This document shows positions 5,732 to 11,020 of a stretch of DNA of 14,286 bases, in pieces (the stretch's first letter is position 1; each line of letters begins with the position of its first letter). The notes beneath the pieces are model-generated. The model saw only the letters and a list, made by a program, of their open reading frames with translations. It was not told the origin of the DNA and did not search any database. The DNA is from Oscillospiraceae bacterium (GTDB taxonomy: Bacteria > Bacillota_A > Clostridia > Oscillospirales > CAG-272), in NCBI GenBank assembly GCA_015064195.1, contig SVSO01000055.1, positions 1-14,286 on the forward strand, read 5' to 3'. Made by a program: the position numbers and the translations under genes.

Positions 5732-6604
5732 TTATGCCAGCCCGCCGAAGGCGAGGGTGATGGCACGTGCGGTAAGCCGGGACAGCTCGCGGACGATGGT
5801 ATCCGTCTCCTTGGGCGTGACAAAATAGCCGCGGCGACTCCGTAGAACGGCCATCAGACGCGCGTCCGGCTCATCGATCCCTGCCTGCTCCAGCGCATCC
5901 AGCACCAGCGTGGCGGAATCCACGACGGTGGGCACACCGAGGGCGATGACCGGCACACCCAGCGTTTCCCGGTCAATGGAGCGGCGGTGATTACCGATGC
6001 CGGAGCCGGGAGAAATGCCGGTGCTGCCGAGCTGAATCGTGGTTGCGAGGCGTTCGGTGGAGCGGGCGCAGAGGGCATCAATGGCGATGACCAGCTCCGG
6101 CTTCACCTGTCGGCAGACACCGTCCACCAGTTCCGCTGTCTCAATGCCCGTCTGTCCCAGCACACCCGGTGCAACGGCGGAGATCTCACGGCCGCCGAGC
6201 AGTCCGAACAGCCGGGAATCACGGGTTCGGATGTGCCGCGTCACGGTGAGCAGGCCCACCGTCTCATCCCCCAGCGCATCGGCGGTGATGCGGCGATTGC
6301 CAAGTCCCGCTACAAGCAGACTTTCCGGCATCCGTCCGCAGAGCTCATGTGCCAAAAGTCGAAGCTTGTCGGCGATGAGGTCGGCGGCTTTCTCAAAGCT
6401 ATCGTCGGATGCCAGCCAGATTTTACCAATATCGGCGGTGATGTATTTGCCGCAAGGCTTTCCGAGACGGTCAGCGGCCTCCTCGGTAAGAATTTCCACG
6501 GTGCTGACGGTGAATTCGCCCCGTTTTTCGGTGGATTCGGCCACATCTCGGCGGTCGGCAAGGTCAAGCTCGGCAGCAAGGTCAGTGCGGCGGGAGGGCA
6601 TCAT
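5732..6604 (-). CDS. gpr: GPR endopeptidase, spore germination protease
   Basis: A 290-residue protease that degrades small acid-soluble spore proteins during germination. Signature stretches in order: RTDLAAE at residues 6-12 (the autoprocessing region of the zymogen), GLGNRRITADALG (100-112) with Asp109, PGVLGQTGIET (about 146-156), IAIDALCARS (173-182) with Asp176, ISPGSGIGNHRR (about 197-208) and GVPVIALGVPTVVDSATL. Asp109 and Asp176 are the likely equivalents of the two Asp residues proposed as catalytic in Bacillus GPR. It is shorter than Bacillus GPR (~370), mostly at the C-terminus, and only 5-8 residues precede the processing motif. The ATG at 6604 is preceded by AAAGGAT at 7 bases; a second ATG follows directly. 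First gene of the gpr-spoIIP-108-residue unit. Confidence 0.92.
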   Translation of the reverse strand: MMPSRRTDLAAELDLADRRDVAESTEKRGEFTVSTVEILTEEAADRLGKPCGKYITADIGKIWLASDDSFEKAADLIADKLRLLAHELCGRMPESLLVAGLGNRRITADALGDETVGLLTVTRHIRTRDSRLFGLLGGREISAVAPGVLGQTGIETAELVDGVCRQVKPELVIAIDALCARSTERLATTIQLGSTGISPGSGIGNHRRSIDRETLGVPVIALGVPTVVDSATLVLDALEQAGIDEPDARLMAVLRSRRGYFVTPKETDTIVRELSRLTARAITLAFGGLA

Positions 6605-6641
6605 GGCGGATATCCTTTCTTTTGTTCAAATTGCTCATAAA

Positions 6642-6671
6642 AATTGTCCCCCAAGGGGCAGTGTTTTATAC
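6642..6671 (-). promoter_or_regulatory. Putative sigma-F/sigma-G (forespore) promoter for gpr
   Basis: On the minus strand: GTATA (6667-6671), 15-bp spacer, GGGGACAATT (6642-6651). This matches the Bacillus sigma-F -35 consensus GYWTA fully and 9 of 10 positions of the -10 consensus GGNRANAHTR. The predicted start would be ~30 bases before the ATG. gpr in Bacillus is a forespore gene, so the position and type agree. I see no sigma-A promoter in this direction. Confidence 0.5.
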
Positions 6672-6835
6672 AGCAGTGGTTTGACCGCAAAACAATTGCG
6701 TAAAAAATGCACAAAAATACCCGAAAAAGCCGTACAACTGTAGGGCAAATGCGAAAAATATGAGCAAAAGCCCCAAAAATATGTACCTCCGTTTGTGCAA
6801 TAGTGTAAATCTTTTATTTTTTTGCATTTTAGAGG

Positions 6836-6864
6836 TTGATTATATTCAAATTTAATGGTATAAT
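6836..6864 (+). promoter_or_regulatory. Sigma-A promoter (extended -10) for the solute-binding lipoprotein
   Basis: TTGATT (6836-6841), 17-bp spacer, TATAAT (6859-6864) preceded by TGG, an extended -10. It implies a ~130-nt untranslated leader. The 395-bp gap between gpr and this gene holds only the two divergent promoters and the leader; I see nothing else in 6672-6835. Confidence 0.75.
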
Positions 6865-6954
6865 ATATACAATATCCTGATAATGTTGTACCCATGTCCG
6901 AATCATGCGTCACCGTGTGGTTCTGCTTCGGTGCGGCTTTATTTCGTTAGCAAT

Positions 6955-6973
6955 TTCCTGCTGACGGCAGGAA
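6955..6973 (+). promoter_or_regulatory. Leader hairpin just upstream of the ribosome site
   Basis: A perfect 7-bp stem (TTCCTGC/GCAGGAA) with a TGACG loop ends 7 bases before AGGAGG (6981-6986). A second possible stem (CACCG 6911-6915 with CGGTG 6929-6933) lies earlier in the leader. It could stabilise the mRNA or modulate translation. It matches no riboswitch I recognise. Confidence 0.4.
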
Positions 6974-6999
6974 TAATTTTAGGAGGAGTCACACAAATC

Positions 7000-8682
7000 A
7001 TGAAGAAGCTCATTTCCATGCTGCTGATGGCAGCAATGATCGTCACGCTGTTCGCCGGCTGTACCACTCTGGAAGGCGACGAAAAGGGCGCGATTATCAA
7101 TCTCTATCTCGCCAGCGAGATCTCAGACTATGACCCTGCGCTTGCATACACCGATGACGGCGCGGTCAAGGTTCTCGGCCTCGTTTACGAGGGTCTGACC
7201 CGCATCAACGCAAAGGGTCAGGTTGAAAACGCTCTGATGAAGAGCTACAAGGTCTTTGAAGATGATGAAAAGCAGGAATACCGCATGGAAATCACCATCA
7301 AGGATACCAAGTGGAGCGACGGTCGTGTCGTTTCCGCCGATGACGTGGTTTACGCTTGGAAGCGTATCCTCGATCCCGAATTCTCCTGCGCAGCCGCATC
7401 CCTGCTGTTCGATATCAAGAACGCACGCGATGTCAAGATGGGCGATAACTCCATCGACGACCTTGGCGTTGCCGCAATCGACGACGTTGTGATCGAAGTC
7501 CAGTTTGAGGGCAAGATCGACTACAACCAGTTCCTCGAGAATCTCGCCTGCCTCGCACTCGTTCCCCTTCGTGAGGACGTTGTTACCCGTTGGGACAGAT
7601 TTGGTATCGCAGTTTCCACCCTCTGCACCAATGGCCCGTTCGCGATCAAGGGCATCGACCTCGGTGAGAGCCTCATGCTCGAGCGCAACGTTTACTACTA
7701 CAGAAATACCGACGATGAGGAAGCGCTGGATAAGTACGTGCTGCCTTACCGTCTGATGATCAACTTTGAGATGGATGAAGAAGCCAATACCACCGCTTAC
7801 GAGAACGGCGAGATCTTCTATCTCGGCGAGATCGGTCTGTCCAAGCGCGCCGCTTATGCGGAGACCGCTACCATCAACGACCTTCTCTCCACCCACAGCT
7901 TTGTGATCAACTGCAAGAACAAGAATTTCTCCGATGCTGCAAAGAGAAAGGCGCTCTCTGACGCTCTCGACAGAACCGCTATCGCAGCTGCTGTTACTTA
8001 CGCAGATCCCGCAACCGGGCTGATCCCGCCGGCAGTTTACGATAAGGCAATCGGCGACAGCTTCCGTGCAAACGGCGGCGCGATCCTGTCTGCAACCAAG
8101 GCAGGCGGCTCCGGTTCCGGCAGCTTCACCCTCACCGTGAAGAACAATGCGGCTAATGTTGCCATCGCTGAGCTTGCAAAGAGCCAGTGGGAAGCAGCAG
8201 GCTGGTCTGTCAAGCTGGACATCCTCGATGCTGAGGACTTCAAGGCAGCTTACGAGACCGGTGATTACGACGTGATCGCAATCGACTATCAGTGCCTCAC
8301 CACCGATTCTTTCGGTCCCCTGTCTGTATTTGCACCCGCATTCTCCGGCAACGGTATCGACATCCAGAACGACAACTACGACGCAGTTCCTTACATCCCC
8401 GGCTATGACAGCGCAGCTTACAGCGAGAAGATCGAAGCAGCATTCGCAGAGAAGGACAGAGCAGCACGCTCCGCAATTCTCCACGAGGCTGAGAAGATCC
8501 TTATGGAAGATCTGCCCATCATTCCTGTGGTATTCAACAAGGATGCATATGTGTTCAATGAAGAAGTTCTCTCCGGCATCAAGGATTGCTACTACGGTTT
8601 CCGTAACTTCAGCAGACTGAACATGAAGGATTGGAGAACCTATCAGGAAACGACCGCTTCCGATACGACTGCGGCTCAGTAA
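7000..8682 (+). CDS. Extracellular solute-binding lipoprotein, peptide/oligopeptide ABC type (SBP family 5)
   Basis: A 560-residue OppA/DppA-like substrate-binding protein. The ATG at 7000 begins MKKLISMLLMAAM, followed by a lipobox LFAGC with Cys21, so the mature protein is lipid-anchored outside the membrane. The N-terminal domain has the family hallmarks: DPALAYTDDGAV, LVYEGLTRIN, KWSDGRVVSADDVVYAWKR. The C-terminal half keeps the usual ALSDALDRTAIA helix. AGGAGG is 13 bases from the ATG, rather far, but no other start fits a signal peptide; the open frame to 6883 lies in the leader and is not used. No permease or ATPase genes are adjacent, so it must work with a transporter elsewhere or act as a receptor. 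It has its own promoter and terminator, and the strong promoter suggests high expression. Confidence 0.9.
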   Translation: MKKLISMLLMAAMIVTLFAGCTTLEGDEKGAIINLYLASEISDYDPALAYTDDGAVKVLGLVYEGLTRINAKGQVENALMKSYKVFEDDEKQEYRMEITIKDTKWSDGRVVSADDVVYAWKRILDPEFSCAAASLLFDIKNARDVKMGDNSIDDLGVAAIDDVVIEVQFEGKIDYNQFLENLACLALVPLREDVVTRWDRFGIAVSTLCTNGPFAIKGIDLGESLMLERNVYYYRNTDDEEALDKYVLPYRLMINFEMDEEANTTAYENGEIFYLGEIGLSKRAAYAETATINDLLSTHSFVINCKNKNFSDAAKRKALSDALDRTAIAAAVTYADPATGLIPPAVYDKAIGDSFRANGGAILSATKAGGSGSGSFTLTVKNNAANVAIAELAKSQWEAAGWSVKLDILDAEDFKAAYETGDYDVIAIDYQCLTTDSFGPLSVFAPAFSGNGIDIQNDNYDAVPYIPGYDSAAYSEKIEAAFAEKDRAARSAILHEAEKILMEDLPIIPVVFNKDAYVFNEEVLSGIKDCYYGFRNFSRLNMKDWRTYQETTASDTTAAQ

Positions 8683-8695
8683 TAAACCAATTCGG

Positions 8696-8731
8696 AATGG
8701 GCAAATGCCGCTCAGGTATTTGCCCATTTTT
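8696..8731 (+). terminator. Rho-independent terminator after the lipoprotein gene
   Basis: An 11-bp perfect stem AATGGGCAAAT/ATTTGCCCATT (8696-8706, 8718-8728) with an 11-base loop, overlapping a run of five T (8727-8731). It starts 14 bases after the stop. DUF4364 begins 33 bases later with no obvious promoter of its own, so it may depend on read-through. Confidence 0.88.
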
Positions 8732-8763
8732 GCCGAAATCCATCAATTGAACGGGGGAACATC

Positions 8764-9360
8764 ATGCAGGCGCCGCTTAAGGAGAAAAATGATATCAAGA
8801 TCTTCATTTTATATCTCCTGAAAAATTTAAAATATCCGCTTGACTTCAATACCATCAGCGATATTGTGGTGCAGGACGAATTCGTCAATTATTTCGATTT
8901 TGCCGAATGCTTTGCTGAGCTTCTCGATGCTCAGACCATCGAACAGCTGCGGGTCGGCGACGAGATCCAGATCGAACCGACGATCGGCAGCAATGGCCGA
9001 CCGGAGAAAAAGACGGAGCTTTATCGCATCACCGATCGGGGAATTGAGGTGGTGGAGCAGCTTTCCAGCAGCCTTCTCAACATGATCAAGGAGAAAAGCC
9101 TGAAAAGTGCCATGCGGCTGCTGTCCTTCCGTTCACGCGGTTCGGAGATCCGCTGCAGCTCTGGTGAGCGCGAGGATGGCCGATACGACCTTCACTGTGA
9201 GATCATCGAAAATCGCCAAACGCTCATGGAGCTGAACATGGTGGTGGACACGCAGATGCAGCTGGATCGGATGATGTACAACTTCAATGAGCGTCCGGAA
9301 GTGATCTATCGGGGCGTGATTTCGCTGCTGACAGGAGACATCAATTACCTGATCGACTGA
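8764..9360 (+). CDS. DUF4364 family protein, winged-helix-like
   Basis: A 198-residue cytoplasmic protein that fits the clostridial DUF4364 family in length and in its opening (KEKNDIKIFILYLLKNLKYPLDFNTISDIV, positions 7-36 in outline). The first ~95 residues look like a winged helix: a helix, a TISDIV helix-turn, FAECFAELLD, then a beta wing ending in YRITDRGIEVVEQL, the pattern seen in PadR/MarR-like DNA-binding domains. The C-terminal ~100 residues are alpha/beta and probably mediate dimerisation or ligand sensing. GGGGG lies 6-8 bases before the ATG. DNA targets unknown; a regulatory role is inferred from the fold only. Confidence 0.8.
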   Translation: MQAPLKEKNDIKIFILYLLKNLKYPLDFNTISDIVVQDEFVNYFDFAECFAELLDAQTIEQLRVGDEIQIEPTIGSNGRPEKKTELYRITDRGIEVVEQLSSSLLNMIKEKSLKSAMRLLSFRSRGSEIRCSSGEREDGRYDLHCEIIENRQTLMELNMVVDTQMQLDRMMYNFNERPEVIYRGVISLLTGDINYLID

Positions 9361-9537
9361 TTATTCTGAATTAATTGTGCAAATATCACGAAAAAAATCG
9401 GATTCGGTCGTGCAAAATATTGGATATTGATCGCGTAAATTGACAAATAATCAGTCGAAATAACCAAAATCGGGCGGATAAAATATACATAATCAACAAT
9501 GTGCAATAATCGACAAAAAATATTTACCCGAAAACTA
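9361..9537. other. AT-rich intergenic stretch without a gene
   Basis: No supported coding sequence or clear terminator follows DUF4364. The stretch holds several loosely repeated phrases: GTGCAAATAT (9378), GTGCAAAATATT (9411) and GTGCAATAAT (9501). At 9439-9457 ATTGACAAATAATCAGTCG resembles the reverse complement of the 18-bp element in both copies of the direct repeat (1469-1486, 2454-2471). This could be a regulatory region for the promoter at 9538-9565. Confidence 0.4.
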
Positions 9538-9565
9538 TTGACATTATCCAAATTAGTGGTATAAT
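9538..9565 (+). promoter_or_regulatory. Strong sigma-A promoter for the zinc-ribbon gene
   Basis: TTGACA (9538-9543), 16-bp spacer, TATAAT (9560-9565) preceded by TGG (extended -10). Both hexamers are perfect consensus. Confidence 0.82.
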
Positions 9566-9571
9566 ATTAAT

Positions 9572-9716
9572 AGTTGATTAACAGTGCGGCTGTTGTCACC
9601 GATATGCCCATATAGCTTAAAAAGAGCGTTGTATGCCATTTAGTATGTCAAAGGTGTCGGTTGGAATCCGTCTTGGGCAAAAAAATTTTTTTACTACACA
9701 AGCGAGGTAAAACACA
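9572..9716 (+). promoter_or_regulatory. ~145-nt 5' leader of the zinc-ribbon gene, possible structured RNA
   Basis: Transcription from the promoter at 9538-9565 gives a long leader before the ATG at 9717. Possible pairings: ACCGA (9598-9602) with TCGGT (9657-9661), and TGCCCA (9605-9610) with TGGGCA (9674-9679). The two cross, which would make a pseudoknot, and both are short. A self-complementary A7T7 run occupies 9679-9692, directly before the ribosome site GAGGT. It matches no riboswitch or T-box I know. It could be a regulatory leader, a small RNA, or plain sequence. Confidence 0.35.
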
Positions 9717-9992
9717 ATGTATCAGGATGAGAAATTGATCTGTAAGGATTGCGGCGCTGAATTTGTTTTCACCGCAGGCGAGCAGGAATTCTATGCAGAG
9801 AAGGGCTTCCAGAACAAGCCCCAGAGATGCAAAGCTTGCCGCGATGCAAGAAAGAACGCCGGAAAGCCTCAGAGAGAGCTCTTCACCACTGTTTGCGCAA
9901 GATGCGGCAAGGAAGCTAAGGTTCCCTTCCAGCCCACCAGCGACAGACCGGTATACTGCAGCGAGTGCTACGCTGAAATGAAGCAGCAGTAA
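9717..9992 (+). CDS. Small double zinc-ribbon protein (zf-trcl type)
   Basis: A 91-residue protein made almost entirely of two zinc ribbons. The first uses Cys9/Cys12 and Cys38/Cys41 with the conserved EFVFTAGEQEFYAEKGF and KPQRC segments of the probable zinc-ribbon family. The second uses Cys60/Cys63 and Cys81/Cys84 with VPFQPTSDRPVYC. All eight ligands are intact. These proteins are widespread and presumed to bind nucleic acid or proteins, but the function is not established. GAGGT lies 8 bases before the ATG. It is monocistronic between a strong promoter and a strong terminator. Five of its six arginines are AGA, unlike the CGC/CGG-rich neighbours, which with the promoter suggests high expression. 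Confidence 0.87.
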   Translation: MYQDEKLICKDCGAEFVFTAGEQEFYAEKGFQNKPQRCKACRDARKNAGKPQRELFTTVCARCGKEAKVPFQPTSDRPVYCSECYAEMKQQ

Positions 9993-10006
9993 GGATTTAC
10001 AAAATT

Positions 10007-10040
10007 GAGATGCCGTGAAGCTCACGGCGTCTCTTTTTTT
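10007..10040 (+). terminator. Rho-independent terminator after the zinc-ribbon gene
   Basis: A 12-bp stem GAGATGCCGTGA/TCACGGCGTCTC (one U-G wobble), a 3-base AGC loop and seven T (10034-10040). A textbook terminator starting 14 bases after the stop. Confidence 0.93.
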
Positions 10041-10081
10041 GAAAAAATTCGATATTTTTTGAAAAAATCGTCGCAAAGGTA

Positions 10082-10110
10082 TGTACAAAGCGCAAAAAGT
10101 GTGGTATAAT
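10082..10110 (+). promoter_or_regulatory. Extended -10 promoter for rlmB and the downstream gene
   Basis: TATAAT (10105-10110) preceded by TGTGG (extended -10), with a weak -35 TGTACA (10082-10087) 17 bp upstream. The rlmB start lies ~48 bases downstream of the expected transcription start. Confidence 0.65.
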
Positions 10111-10164
10111 AGTAATATCATACGATAAAATGTCATAACTGCACACATTGCAGAAAAGGGTAAC

Positions 10165-10998
10165 ATGGTTCAGAACAACGACAAAAAACAGTTTAAAAAG
10201 AAATATCACGGCGACCGGGATTTCCGGCGCGATAAGCAGGAGCAGGCGTATTCCGAGGAGACAGAGCCTACCGCCGTTTTCGGGCGGAATGCGGTGCTGG
10301 AGCTGATCCGCTCCGGCCGCTCCATCGATAAGCTTTTTGTACGCCGCGGCGACAGAGAAGGCTCCATCACCCTCATCGTGGTGGAAGCCATCAACCGCAA
10401 AATCCCCGTCATCGAGGTGGAAAAGCAGAAGCTGGACATTCTTTCGGCCGGCGGAAACCATCAGGGCGTTGCGGCTCAGGCGGCGGCGAAGGAATACGTC
10501 AGCATGGACGAGATCCTCGAAATTGCAAAGGAGCGCGGTGAGAAGCCGCTGATCGTCATCGCCGACGAGATCGCCGATCCCCACAATCTTGGCGCGATCA
10601 TCCGCTGTGCGGAGGGGGCAGGTGCCCACGGACTCATCATTCCCAAGCGCAGAGCATCGGGGCTTACCGCGGCGGTGGACAAGGCGTCTGCCGGTGCAAT
10701 CGAGCATCTGGCCATCGCGAAGGTGGCGAATCTGGCGGCGGCGATTGATGAGCTGAAGGAGAAAGGCGTTTGGATCTACGGCGCAGAAGCCGGCGGTGAG
10801 CCCTATTACAATACGAAATTCGACAGCGCCACGGCTCTTGTGGTCGGCAGCGAGGGCGCGGGAATCTCCCGGCTTATCCGTGAAAAATGCGACTTTATGA
10901 TCTCGATACCCATGTATGGCAAGGTGAATTCATTCAACGTTTCCTGCGCGACAGCGGTGGTGCTGTGTGAAGCCGCAAGACAGCTTCGCGGCAATTAG
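10165..10998 (+). CDS. rlmB: 23S rRNA (guanosine2251-2'-O)-methyltransferase RlmB, SpoU/TrmH family
   Basis: A 277-residue SPOUT methyltransferase that uses S-adenosylmethionine to methylate the ribose of a 23S rRNA guanosine. After a ~30-residue basic N-terminal extension comes the SpoU substrate-binding domain (FGRNAVLELIRSG, about residues 38-50, then SIDKLFV). The three SpoU motifs follow: motif 1 ADEIADPHNLGAIIRCAEG, motif 2 VVGSEGAGISRLI with Glu230, motif 3 IPMYGKVNSFNVSCATAV with Asn255 and Ser256, which form the knot and cofactor pocket. AAAGGG lies 4-5 bases before the ATG. TrmH-family paralogues with other RNA targets are possible, but the N-terminal domain favours RlmB. The next gene follows after 22 bp. 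Confidence 0.88.
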   Translation: MVQNNDKKQFKKKYHGDRDFRRDKQEQAYSEETEPTAVFGRNAVLELIRSGRSIDKLFVRRGDREGSITLIVVEAINRKIPVIEVEKQKLDILSAGGNHQGVAAQAAAKEYVSMDEILEIAKERGEKPLIVIADEIADPHNLGAIIRCAEGAGAHGLIIPKRRASGLTAAVDKASAGAIEHLAIAKVANLAAAIDELKEKGVWIYGAEAGGEPYYNTKFDSATALVVGSEGAGISRLIREKCDFMISIPMYGKVNSFNVSCATAVVLCEAARQLRGN

Positions 10999-11020
10999 GA
11001 ATCGGGAAAGGAAATAAAAA

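Noticed and set aside
5674..5823. Fifty-codon N-terminal extension of spoIIP overlapping gpr
   Set aside because: It has no SpoIIP-like content and overlaps conserved gpr coding sequence. AAGGATG is well placed for the ATG at 5673.
6645..6660. GTCCCCCAAGGGGCA as an operator palindrome
   Set aside because: It is only a short imperfect inverted repeat, and it is better explained as part of the forespore -10 region of gpr.
6883..6999. Upstream extension of the binding-protein gene
   Set aside because: It would bury the lipoprotein signal peptide. The stretch lies in the leader and AGGAGG precedes the ATG at 7000.
7123..8727. 534-codon minus-strand open frame opposite the binding-protein gene
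   Set aside because: It is a complement shadow of a clearly recognised gene and would include the terminator hairpin.
9648..10166. 172-codon minus-strand open frame over the zinc-ribbon gene
   Set aside because: It is antisense to a gene with eight conserved zinc ligands and crosses a strong terminator.
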